DNA of 64,000 nt, taken from assembly GCF_023718305.1 (NCBI RefSeq), contig NZ_QEYO01000015.1, positions 1 through 64,000 on the forward strand, given 5' to 3'. Below are positions 29,228-38,122 of the stretch, in pieces. Origin of the DNA: Gramella sp. AN32. GTDB lineage: Bacteria; Bacteroidota; Bacteroidia; Flavobacteriales; Flavobacteriaceae. Under the pieces are notes generated by a model, which worked only from the letters and a program-made list of their open reading frames with translations, made no database searches and was not told where the DNA came from. A program made the position numbers and the translations under genes. Within the stretch, counting starts at the first letter, position 1; each line of letters begins with the position of its first letter.

Positions 29228-32200
29228 TTATTTTTTAATAATTCGAAAGGTCTCCACCGGATCAGAATTTACTCTAATCACGTAAGTGCCAGATGGTTCA
29301 TTTTCAATATTTACGGATACTTTTCCCTCTTCAATTTCATAAAGTTTTTTCGAAATAAGTGTTGAGTTCATATTATAAATTTCCAATATTACCTGATCAG
29401 ATTCCGTAGGAATGGAGATTTCAAACAAGCCTTTAGAAGGATTGGGTGAAGCTATAACAGTGTCCAGCAATATTATCTTTCTTGAAAGTATCCCTTCACA
29501 ATCCTTGGAAGATTTTATTTCTAAAAGATCATTTGCTTTTACTGAAACATCGAATCCTGTTTGGCTGGTTTGAAATTGTAAGATGCCATTGATTACAACA
29601 TTGTAAGGAGCGGTTCCTGAGGTTACTTCCACATGCGTCCGGTTAAAAACTGCAGAAATCATACCGGTTAAATCTTCACTTTCAGGAACTTCTACAAAAT
29701 AACACTGTTCTGTATTCGCTTCTGCAACCCAAATACAGATATCATAATTTAATTCTGTTAAATCAGATAATATTAGGGTATTATCTGTGAATGTATAGGG
29801 CGTTCCATTTACGGTAGCGCTGTAGGTCAAGTCAGCCTGACCAACAATTGATATTTCCCCATTGTTTTTTCCGGGACAGGTTTCCCCCGTTACTTCAATA
29901 GAAAAGTTGTTACCAGATAGGTTAATTTGTGCAAGTTCTGCTACTTTATCTGCCTCTAATGCGTGATTATATATTTTAAAATCGTCTATAGTCGCATCTA
30001 AATTAGGATCTGGCCATTGAGATTTCCCTAGGTAATTCTGGGTTGTTTTCCCCAGCATAGATGGGTTAATTGTCATTGCTTCATTCCTTCCGGCCTCTAC
30101 ACCATTTATATAAATAATACCTGTTGAACCTTCTAATGTAACGGCAACATGCACCCATTTGCCTAATTCCGGACTAAGGTTAGTAGTAACAAACTCTTCA
30201 TTCCCTGCATGTTTAAAAACAAAAAAGTACTTTCCGTCGCTCCCATTTTGAGGAGTTAAAAACATATAAGTATCGGTGCCAGAACCAAAATCAAATATCC
30301 GCACCCAGTTTTGAGAGGATTCCAGCTTTACCCATGATGAAATCGTAAAATCGCTAAGGTTTTCCATCATCCCTTCTTCAATTTCCATATATGATTCAGC
30401 AGAACCATCTAGGTAAATGCCGCTGTCCTGGCTTCCCGGTTTCCATTGAACAGAAGAATTTAGCGTTCCCTTATAATTTCCCCATTGATCGTGCGGGTTG
30501 GAACCTTCATTTTCGTTGAAATCATAATATAAATGCTGACCCGCCTTTGGTTTAGCAAGCTTTATAGAAGATCCTTCACTTTCACCTTCTGCATTGAAAG
30601 CCGTTATTTTGTAAAAATAGGTTGTTCCGTTTTCTACATCGGAATCTGTATATTCATTGGTATCTACCGTTGCAATAGTTTCAAATGAACCATCTGCTGA
30701 AGTAGAACGTTTTACGTAAAACGCTGCATCATATATAAAATCCCACTTCAATTTTACTTGGGCATCACCCGAACTGATTAAGATATTAGAAACAACATCT
30801 GGGGTTTCTATGGAATTAGTCTTCACGGAAACTGGAGAGGATTCCTCACTCTCACCTCCGGAATTTAATGCTGAAACTTTATAATAATAGGTGGTGTTTA
30901 CATTTAGACCGGTATCCTGGTAATTTGTTTCAGTTACATAGGACGCGATGATTTCGTAAGTGCCATCTTCGGTATTAGATCTTTTTAAATTATAACTTTC
31001 AGCATTTTCTGCTTTAGTCCAACTCAAATTAATTATTGAACTAGAAACAGCTTCACCTGTTAAATCAGCCGGTGCTGCCGGAGTTTCACTTTGTTTAAAA
31101 CTCAGTATTTCAGAATAAACCGATTCTGCGCCATCTTTGCCTATAACTTTTATTCGATAATCTACAGAACTTTGTACCACATCATCAACTCTCAGAACAG
31201 TATAATCTGAAGATTCATAAAAAACGGAAAATTCGGTTTCGCCTTCGAGTTTTCTCTCGACGATATATGTATTTACCAAATCATTATTTATTCCTTCCCA
31301 TTTAATAGTAATATTCTGATAATCTTCAGATAAATCATAAGATAAAGAATCTTTAAGAGGTGTCCAGGTTGGAATATATTCCACAGACGGTTCATATGCT
31401 TTTCTCGAATCAAGGCTCGCATAATATTCCCCAGCCGGAGTAAGTGCCTTATAACCACCGTCCCAACTTGAAATTACAGGTGCTGTTTTTAACCATTCAT
31501 AATTTTCCCAATCTGGATTTCTTGATTTAAAGTCATCATCAATTGTAGCAATCACCGCTCTGGCATCCTGAACCCAATTGTAAATAGAATAGCGTTCCAC
31601 AAATTCTTTACTTTCCAGTACCTCTAATACGGCTATGAGGTCGTTTTTATGTTTCGTAGCATTTGCATCAGTGATCATTTCAGGATCGTCCGGGAAACTA
31701 TTTTCTGTCCAGTTGGCGCCTATATTCCATTCTGTAATCCATATGGGGCGTTTATATTGGTTGTATAGATAATCAAGATCGTTTGACCATTGTTCTGCTG
31801 ATTTATTCCAATAAGCATGAATTGGTATGAAATCAATACGATAATTCCGGGCTTCTGCAATGGTCATAAAATCGGTAAGCCATCCATTAAAAGGATCGGA
31901 AGTTGCCGGAGAGCCCAATCTTAAACCAACTTGCATAAAATTCGGCCATCTTTCTATAGCAGTTTCAACGCTAATATTTGCCTGATCTGATCTATCTGGT
32001 TCATTATACCCCAGAACATGGGTAGCACCCGTGTTGGAAAGGATATCTCCCCATCCCGGCCAGTCCAAATTTTGTTTTATAGGCACATATTCCAATGCAG
32101 GTTTTGTGTTCCCATTGGCAGACCAGTCGTAATACCAGGTACTATTAGTGGCATTTAAATCTATCTCATCCCATCCGGCCCAGCCTTTTTTAGTAATATA

Positions 32201-32542
32201 GTCGTGTAGGGTCATTACTCTTATAAAGGAGACTGTTCCATTTAAATAGGGTGGGAGAGCAGTCACTTCCAAATTTGCATCATCAGCTCTATAAACCCGA
32301 CTGTAGCCAGTACCATCAGGATTGGAAGCAAAGGTTACCATATAGCCTTTATCCAGTTTAAAAGATTTAATATTATTATCAAATTCCTCTAAATCTGAAT
32401 AAGGAGTAAAGATTTCGTATTGCTTTGAACTACCTCCATAATTTTCTTGAGGAAATACCTCTAAAGGTGATTGAGCGGAGACCTGAAAAGAAATAAGGCC
32501 ACAAAAAATTATAAGAAATGCGTAGTTTTTCATCATATTCAT
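29228..32542 (-). CDS. Multidomain GH128-like enzyme with FN3, LamG and T9SS sorting domain
   Basis: A 1104-residue secreted protein (signal peptide AFLIIFCGLISFQVSAQ). Residues 100-370 form a TIM-barrel resembling GH128 beta-1,3-glucanases: HVLGYNEPDRSDQ holds the acid/base Glu and RPIWITEWNIGANW the nucleophile Glu. Three fibronectin-III-like domains follow (about 390-670; for example APADLTGEAVSSSIINLSWT). A LamG/concanavalin-like domain comes next (about 690-850, SDFTISSWVKLESSQNW). The C-terminus is a type A type IX secretion sorting domain (ASPNPSKGLFEI, PSGTYVIRV, RIIKK). The enzyme would thus be attached at the cell surface. GH128 family is judged from the two active-site motifs; the substrate in this PUL could be beta-1,3-glucan or a related beta-1,3-glycan. 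Confidence 0.82.
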   Translation of the reverse strand: MNMMKNYAFLIIFCGLISFQVSAQSPLEVFPQENYGGSSKQYEIFTPYSDLEEFDNNIKSFKLDKGYMVTFASNPDGTGYSRVYRADDANLEVTALPPYLNGTVSFIRVMTLHDYITKKGWAGWDEIDLNATNSTWYYDWSANGNTKPALEYVPIKQNLDWPGWGDILSNTGATHVLGYNEPDRSDQANISVETAIERWPNFMQVGLRLGSPATSDPFNGWLTDFMTIAEARNYRIDFIPIHAYWNKSAEQWSNDLDYLYNQYKRPIWITEWNIGANWTENSFPDDPEMITDANATKHKNDLIAVLEVLESKEFVERYSIYNWVQDARAVIATIDDDFKSRNPDWENYEWLKTAPVISSWDGGYKALTPAGEYYASLDSRKAYEPSVEYIPTWTPLKDSLSYDLSEDYQNITIKWEGINNDLVNTYIVERKLEGETEFSVFYESSDYTVLRVDDVVQSSVDYRIKVIGKDGAESVYSEILSFKQSETPAAPADLTGEAVSSSIINLSWTKAENAESYNLKRSNTEDGTYEIIASYVTETNYQDTGLNVNTTYYYKVSALNSGGESEESSPVSVKTNSIETPDVVSNILISSGDAQVKLKWDFIYDAAFYVKRSTSADGSFETIATVDTNEYTDSDVENGTTYFYKITAFNAEGESEGSSIKLAKPKAGQHLYYDFNENEGSNPHDQWGNYKGTLNSSVQWKPGSQDSGIYLDGSAESYMEIEEGMMENLSDFTISSWVKLESSQNWVRIFDFGSGTDTYMFLTPQNGSDGKYFFVFKHAGNEEFVTTNLSPELGKWVHVAVTLEGSTGIIYINGVEAGRNEAMTINPSMLGKTTQNYLGKSQWPDPNLDATIDDFKIYNHALEADKVAELAQINLSGNNFSIEVTGETCPGKNNGEISIVGQADLTYSATVNGTPYTFTDNTLILSDLTELNYDICIWVAEANTEQCYFVEVPESEDLTGMISAVFNRTHVEVTSGTAPYNVVINGILQFQTSQTGFDVSVKANDLLEIKSSKDCEGILSRKIILLDTVIASPNPSKGLFEISIPTESDQVILEIYNMNSTLISKKLYEIEEGKVSVNIENEPSGTYVIRVNSDPVETFRIIKK

Positions 32543-32626
32543 ATTAATAGTAAGTTTTTATTCAAAATATCTTTATGTATAAGATATTTTAAGACCTGTT
32601 GATTTATTGGTTTGAATCATTTACCT

Positions 32627-33328
32627 TTATTCAACAGTAAATTTCCACACTTGGCCAACGGTTGCCCCTCCCTGATCATCCCTAACAACTACCTTCCAAA
32701 AATAATCTCCGTGAGTTACCTCATCTACGGTTACTGAATTTGAAGTTATTGCTGTTGCGATTATTTCGGTTGGTGGGTTTGACTGGCCAAAATAAACATC
32801 GTATTCCAAAACATTATTTTCATCTGCATCGGTAGCAGTCCAACTTAATTCAATTGAGCCACCTGACTGCACGGAATTCAATTCTGGTGAAACTAGGTCT
32901 GGAGCAAACGGCAAATAGTTCACTATCCCATCCCCTTCAGTATAAAAATTAAAAACTTCAGAATAGTCACTTGATGCATCTTTGGTATCTGTAGCTTTTA
33001 TTCTCCAGTAATACATTTCTCCTCTATCCACAGTTATACTTTTGTGAACATCTAAGGTGGAAGCAGATTGTAAGCCTTCAGAAAAATTATTATCTGTAGC
33101 AATTTCTACTTCATATCGAATAACATTTTCTTCCTCATCGTTTGAAGGTTCCCATTGAAAGTCAATAGTATTTTCGATACAAACTAAATCTTTGGAGGGA
33201 TAAATTTGCACAGGAATACTAGGCGCTGTATTTTCAACTGGTTCAGGTGAATCTATACTATCATCCTCATTGCTGCAAGAAGCGAGGAATAAATTAAGAC
33301 ATAAAACTAACAGGTAAATATTTTTCAT
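32627..33328 (-). CDS. Small FN3-domain surface lipoprotein
   Basis: A 233-residue lipoprotein (lipobox FLASC followed by SNEDDS, a typical surface-export signal). Two fibronectin-III-like repeats are visible: IDFQWEPSNDEEENVIRYEV and IELSWTATDADENNVLEYDV. Each is followed by a W-R/K-V motif (YYWRIKATD, YFWKVVVRD). There is no catalytic domain. It probably acts as an accessory glycan-binding or spacer protein of the PUL 2 surface complex. It starts downstream of a strong hairpin (33469-33496), so it may be transcribed less than the genes before it. Confidence 0.7.
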   Translation of the reverse strand: MKNIYLLVLCLNLFLASCSNEDDSIDSPEPVENTAPSIPVQIYPSKDLVCIENTIDFQWEPSNDEEENVIRYEVEIATDNNFSEGLQSASTLDVHKSITVDRGEMYYWRIKATDTKDASSDYSEVFNFYTEGDGIVNYLPFAPDLVSPELNSVQSGGSIELSWTATDADENNVLEYDVYFGQSNPPTEIIATAITSNSVTVDEVTHGDYFWKVVVRDDQGGATVGQVWKFTVE

Positions 33329-33468
33329 TTTAAAGGTGTTATAATTTCGTATTGTTTAATATCAATATTTACAAAAGACCTTATTCTGTTGATTCATAAA
33401 GGCATAGAACCGATTTGGAACTTTTTGCGAATTTTCAGGACATTGCACTTTATATTTCTAAGGCTAAT

Positions 33469-33496
33469 AATGCACAGGCTATTGAGCCTGTGCATT
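33469..33496 (-). terminator. Hairpin terminator inside PUL 2
   Basis: AATGCACAGGCT and AGCCTGTGCATT form a perfect 12-bp stem around ATTG. It lies 32 bp after the stop of the PKD lipoprotein gene (33529) and before the FN3 lipoprotein gene, all on the minus strand. A weak T-rich tract follows. It probably ends or attenuates the susCD transcript. Confidence 0.65.
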
Positions 33497-33528
33497 TTAA
33501 TAATTTTAGAATAGGCATATCTACTTTA

Positions 33529-34584
33529 CTACTTTACAAATAGTTGAACATTGTCAAATTGTGTCCAACCATCACCTCCATCTGTAGATATGTTGTCGAA
33601 CTCAATTCCCAGATTTGCTCCAACTGATGCTTCTGTTGCCATGGTGGTCAATTCAAAAGGTTCTTCTGAGCTAAGATCGAATGTTTGAGTTGCCAGGACA
33701 TTTCTGGTTCCGTCCCCGTTGTCGTAGTATAACGTAACAATAAATTGTGAGCTATTCCAGGCATCCGATGCCTCCACATTAACTTTAAATTCTTCACCAG
33801 CAGCGATTATATGATCTGTAAGATTATATACAGAAGGATCACTACTCATTTTATAAGCCACCACGTTTCCATCTTCGGCCGGAGCTTCTACTCCCGAGTC
33901 AGCTGCCTGGGTATCGCTATTCCAGCCTGGTATATTCTCCCAGTTTGAATATTTAGCATCACCAGGAAGTGAGAAATCTCCATTCTCTACCGCAATAGAT
34001 GCAAAAACGGCTACTGCTGCAGCCACTGTTGTGGTATAGGTAGCAGGGATAGAGCCATCTACTACTCCTATTGTTGTTAATGTAACAGAATATTCTCCGG
34101 CTTCGGCATAGGTGTGAACCGGATTTTCTTCTGTAGAGGTTTCGCCATCACCGAAATCCCATGTATAGGAAACCGCTCGTTCTGATGTATTAATGAATGT
34201 TATGGTTGTATTATCTACCTCATAGGTGAAATTTGCAGTGGGATTAGTTTGTTCGACGGTAATTGTTCGAGTGGCAACTTCAGTTGAAGTGCCCACTTCG
34301 CCTATTGCCTTTAATACTACACTATAATCACCTTCAGATGCATAAGTATGTGTAGGATTCACTTTTGTGGAAGTTTCCCCATCCCCGAAATCCCATTCCA
34401 GAGCAACCGCATAGCTGGTATTACTTGTAAAAGAAACGTCAAGTTCATTCATTTCAGCTGAAAAATCTGCTGTTGGGGTCATGGGTACATGTTCGTCATC
34501 ACTACATCCCACCATAACTGTAATGAACAAGCAGAATACTATTTGCTTAAATTTATTTACTATTATATTTTTCATAATTATCAA
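33529..34584 (-). CDS. PKD-domain surface glycan-binding lipoprotein
   Basis: A 351-residue lipoprotein (lipobox VMVGC, followed by SDDE). Two PKD domains are clear: VALEWDFGDGETSTKVNPTH and VSYTWDFGDGETSTEENPVH, each with a following HTYA. The C-terminal ~160 residues (SIAVENGDFSLPGDAKYSNW to the end) look like a jelly-roll carbohydrate-binding module. Position directly after susC, susD and a similar gene marks it as a SusE/F-like surface glycan-binding protein. The 4-bp gap to the upstream gene indicates one operon. The start may be the fourth codon (MKNI). Confidence 0.82.
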   Translation of the reverse strand: MIIMKNIIVNKFKQIVFCLFITVMVGCSDDEHVPMTPTADFSAEMNELDVSFTSNTSYAVALEWDFGDGETSTKVNPTHTYASEGDYSVVLKAIGEVGTSTEVATRTITVEQTNPTANFTYEVDNTTITFINTSERAVSYTWDFGDGETSTEENPVHTYAEAGEYSVTLTTIGVVDGSIPATYTTTVAAAVAVFASIAVENGDFSLPGDAKYSNWENIPGWNSDTQAADSGVEAPAEDGNVVAYKMSSDPSVYNLTDHIIAAGEEFKVNVEASDAWNSSQFIVTLYYDNGDGTRNVLATQTFDLSSEEPFELTTMATEASVGANLGIEFDNISTDGGDGWTQFDNVQLFVK

Positions 34585-34588
34585 GATT

Positions 34589-36079
34589 TTAATCTACTTT
34601 TTTAAAAGCCAAATCATTCCAGGTAAGATCGTAAGGTTGGTTTGATCCACTTTTAATGACTATATAAAATGTTTTAGGGGCATCAAATGAATAAAGACCG
34701 TCATCTGGGAATTCTCCACCCTTATTAGCATCCTTAAGATCATAAGTTCCTGCTTCTGTTGGACTTTCATTCCATGTACTATAGGACACCTGGTACGGAA
34801 TACCGGGAGCAAAATCTTCGCCAGGTTGAGGTTGGTCTGTACTGAAAATAAGTTCAGACCAGGTTTCATCTATCACCGAGTTAACGGTTATTGTACCGCT
34901 AAGTTGGTAAGTACCGGCTTCTACCGTCACTTCCTGAAAAATATGAGAACCAGCCCATGCACCGGCGCCAGAGAAGTTTATGGAATTACCAGAAATATCT
35001 ACGCTTACACCTGCAGTAGCTTCCTGAACTGTCCAGTCATTCATATTTATTACTCCTGAATCAAATGGTTCTGAACCTCCACCACCATAGAACTCCAATT
35101 CGGCAATATTTCCATATCCATCAGATGAAAAATAGTAGATATACCTGTAGCTTCCTGTACCTGTTAGAGGAACCTCAGTGAGCTCACCTGTTGCTGGAGC
35201 ATTGGTAATGCTATACAAAACATCATAGTTGTTTAAGTAATCTGGATCATTTGAGCCTCGAATCTCACCACCTACCATGCGGTAGTCATAATCTTTTCTA
35301 GGGGCGTATTTTACCAGCGATACTACAGCTTCATTACCTGCCCCCAAATCATAACCTACATATCCTTCCGCGGTTGGACCATCAACAAATGTTTCAAAAT
35401 TACCATCCAATGCAGCTGTTACATAAGTATTGGGATTATCGTTCCATGAACTTTCATGACCAATCACAGTACCCTGCAATTTGGATAAAACAGTGCCGGC
35501 AGAAACTTCTTTTGTTATGGATGCAGGGGTTGTTCCATCAAATCCTGTAACGGTTAAGGTGACCATGTATGAACCAGCGGCTGCATATTCATGAGTTGGA
35601 TTTTGTTCGGTAGAGGCAGTGCCATCTCCAAAATCCCATGCAAAAGACCTTCCGTAGGTACTATTTGCAGTAAACTTTAATATAAGGGGATTATCTGTAC
35701 TTGCGGAAGAAGTAAATTCTGCTGTGGGATCGTTTAGTGTAATTATAACGGCTTTCTCAACAACGGCCGGGGTAGAGCCTCGTTCCCCAAAAGCAGTTAG
35801 GGTTACAATATATTCACCAGTTTCAGCATAGGTGTGCGTGGGATGGGCTATTATTGCGCTTTCTCCATCACCAAAATCCCAACGAAGTGAATCCCTATCT
35901 GTGACATTGCTGGTAAATGCTACCAGGTAGGGATTTGTGTCACTTGTCGTCATGATAAATTCTGCCTTTGGATTCACCACGTTGGAAGTTAGTTCATCAT
36001 CACCATTACAGGAATAAAGAAGGCTAAGTAGTATTGAAACTACTAGAAGATTTAGAAAATGATTTTTATAGTTTTTCAT
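34589..36079 (-). CDS. PKD and discoidin-like surface glycan-binding lipoprotein
   Basis: A 496-residue lipoprotein (lipobox LLYSC, followed by NGDDE). Two PKD domains (DSLRWDFGDGESAIIAHPTH; FAWDFGDGTASTEQNPTHEY) are followed by a discoidin-like (F5/8 C) domain at about 200-335 (AALDGNFETFVDG, YVGYDLG, GNIAELEFYGG). A further beta-sandwich at the end (VINMNDWTVQEATAG to WNDLAFKKVD) is probably a carbohydrate-binding module. No active-site motif was seen. It lies between susD and the other PKD lipoprotein in one minus-strand operon, so it likely holds polymer at the surface for the SusCD pair. Confidence 0.82.
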   Translation of the reverse strand: MKNYKNHFLNLLVVSILLSLLYSCNGDDELTSNVVNPKAEFIMTTSDTNPYLVAFTSNVTDRDSLRWDFGDGESAIIAHPTHTYAETGEYIVTLTAFGERGSTPAVVEKAVIITLNDPTAEFTSSASTDNPLILKFTANSTYGRSFAWDFGDGTASTEQNPTHEYAAAGSYMVTLTVTGFDGTTPASITKEVSAGTVLSKLQGTVIGHESSWNDNPNTYVTAALDGNFETFVDGPTAEGYVGYDLGAGNEAVVSLVKYAPRKDYDYRMVGGEIRGSNDPDYLNNYDVLYSITNAPATGELTEVPLTGTGSYRYIYYFSSDGYGNIAELEFYGGGGSEPFDSGVINMNDWTVQEATAGVSVDISGNSINFSGAGAWAGSHIFQEVTVEAGTYQLSGTITVNSVIDETWSELIFSTDQPQPGEDFAPGIPYQVSYSTWNESPTEAGTYDLKDANKGGEFPDDGLYSFDAPKTFYIVIKSGSNQPYDLTWNDLAFKKVD

Positions 36080-36115
36080 CTTATTTTATTTCCAATGATT
36101 AAAAAAACAATCTAT

Positions 36116-38110
36116 TTATAGATCTGCCGGAGGCGTATTAGCATCCGTTGACCATCCTGGATTTTGATAAATAGGAGAGGTAGAAACATTCTCTCCTTCA
36201 GATGTTATAAGGAAGTGTTCTGCCGCAATAGGATTTAGGTAATGTGCCATCGTCCAACTGTAACCGCCATAAACTAATTCATTACCATTTTTTTCATAGG
36301 GTCTTAAATATTCGCTTAAGGCTGGAGAAGATACACCAGAAGATGCCGTGCCATAGGTAAGCTGGGAATCTGTATACCATTCCTGCATGGGGCCCCAAAG
36401 TTTAAAGCCTTCTATATGGTATGGCTCGGTGATTAATTGATCGAGTGCTCTCCACCTTTTCAAGTCCATCCAGCGAAGGCCCTCTGCCAATAATTCGCTA
36501 CGTCTTTCACGACGAATGTTATAAAGTGTTGGATCTATTAACTGTCCTGCTGAATAAGCTCCCCAATCATTTTCGGCCTCCCGTTGCATCTGGGTATTAG
36601 CAATAGTTTTCTGAAAGTCTGGATCTACTCCAGCACGATTCCTTATAGCTCTCCAATATGAAGTTGCTTTACCATCTATAGTACCATTTCTTTCATAACT
36701 AGCTTCCATATAATTTAAATAAGCCTCAGTAGCTCTAAAGACAATTGCGCCAGTAAAACCACCACCATTAGCGCATTGATCAGCATTATAATTCAATCCC
36801 TTGCGAATCGAATATCCTGTACTATAACCTTGCTCAACATTGGTATTAGTGATTTCTGGTATAGTTTCAATTTCATTGCAATGGGTTCCAAGAGGAGATT
36901 CAAATAATGTATTTATCTGCCCAGGTTCTTTTAAGAATAATTGGAGCCTACCATCACGGTTTTCTCTAACATCAGAGATATAATCATCACCTTGATATCC
37001 AGAACCGGCAGCATAAATTGGCAAACCATTTTCCATTAAATAATTATCAACCATTCCACGGGTTAATCCTACGCCATGATTCCCTCTAGATGCATATACC
37101 GGCACATTGTGTGAAATGCCCAAACCATTGTCGTAGCGTCTCCATAACAACACCTCACTAAATCCTGACATATCAACTGCACTGAACATATCAAAATAAG
37201 GATTGTCAGGATCATTAGTTGATTGTTTTAAAATGCCATTATTAGGAACAAGTTCATAGGAATCTGCAACTTTTGCCGAGGCATCCATCGATTGATCCAA
37301 CAACCAGTCGATCTCTGCATCAATACTTCCAGCCTGAAATTGATAACCTTGATTATAATCTTTTTCTGCTCCGGGCCAACTGGGACCATTAGGGACAAAT
37401 GCAGTATTTTTGAAATATTTTAACCAGGTGCCTTCATAAAGGGTCACTCTTGACTTTAGTAGCTGTGCGCTCGCTTTGTTCAATCTGTTCTGGTTACCAT
37501 CTGGAGAAGTGCTTAGCATCAATTCGATCGCTTTATCTAAATCGGAAATAATGAATCGAACGACTTCAGTGCGTGGTTGACGCTTACTTGCTTCAATCAA
37601 TGTTTGCGCATCACTTTCCAGCGTTGTTGTTACAATTGGGAAATCACCAAGCGCAATGACCTTTTGAAAATATTCCCAAGCTCTGAAAAAGTATATTTCT
37701 CCTATATAATGTTCAACATTTGTAGGGTTTCCTGTAATCTCTCCTGCTTCCCAACGCGGTATTACTGTCTGTAAAAAATAATTGGTTTGATAAATATTGC
37801 CGAAATTCCAGTCGCCACCAGTCTGACCAACTTTCCATTGACCAGGTGCATATTTATTATCATAACCAAAAGCAGCCATGTTATCAGTATTATTATCAAT
37901 TTCAAAGGTTCCAAAAGACCATTGCCAGTGCGTAGGTAAGGTGCCATATCTTTCAATCGCATAAGCTGAAAGTTGAGATTCATCTTGAAGATATGCTTCG
38001 GGCGTAATACTTGATAAGGGTGCTCTATCTAAAAAATCCTTTTCACATGAGGTTAGTAAAGTCATTCCCCCAAAAATTAATAGTAGAATAATATTATATT
38101 GCTTTTTCAT
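36116..38110 (-). CDS. SusD/RagB-family glycan-binding lipoprotein (PUL 2)
   Basis: A 664-residue SusD protein, longer than the usual ~500-550, suggesting an enlarged loop region around the binding site. Lipobox LLTSC followed by EKDFLDRAPLSSI. Helical core EIYFFRAWEYFQKVIALGDFP and the conserved C-terminal block NIRRERRSELLAEGLRWMDL with KRWRALDQ are present. It follows its susC by 12 bp in the same operon, and two PKD lipoprotein genes come next. Confidence 0.93.
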   Translation of the reverse strand: MKKQYNIILLLIFGGMTLLTSCEKDFLDRAPLSSITPEAYLQDESQLSAYAIERYGTLPTHWQWSFGTFEIDNNTDNMAAFGYDNKYAPGQWKVGQTGGDWNFGNIYQTNYFLQTVIPRWEAGEITGNPTNVEHYIGEIYFFRAWEYFQKVIALGDFPIVTTTLESDAQTLIEASKRQPRTEVVRFIISDLDKAIELMLSTSPDGNQNRLNKASAQLLKSRVTLYEGTWLKYFKNTAFVPNGPSWPGAEKDYNQGYQFQAGSIDAEIDWLLDQSMDASAKVADSYELVPNNGILKQSTNDPDNPYFDMFSAVDMSGFSEVLLWRRYDNGLGISHNVPVYASRGNHGVGLTRGMVDNYLMENGLPIYAAGSGYQGDDYISDVRENRDGRLQLFLKEPGQINTLFESPLGTHCNEIETIPEITNTNVEQGYSTGYSIRKGLNYNADQCANGGGFTGAIVFRATEAYLNYMEASYERNGTIDGKATSYWRAIRNRAGVDPDFQKTIANTQMQREAENDWGAYSAGQLIDPTLYNIRRERRSELLAEGLRWMDLKRWRALDQLITEPYHIEGFKLWGPMQEWYTDSQLTYGTASSGVSSPALSEYLRPYEKNGNELVYGGYSWTMAHYLNPIAAEHFLITSEGENVSTSPIYQNPGWSTDANTPPADL

Positions 38111-38122
38111 TTTTATACTTTT

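Noticed and set aside
35826..35850. GCGTGGG match to guide 1 inside the PKD lipoprotein gene
   Set aside because: Only seven bases match and they encode the conserved PTHTYA motif of the PKD domain; this is coincidence.
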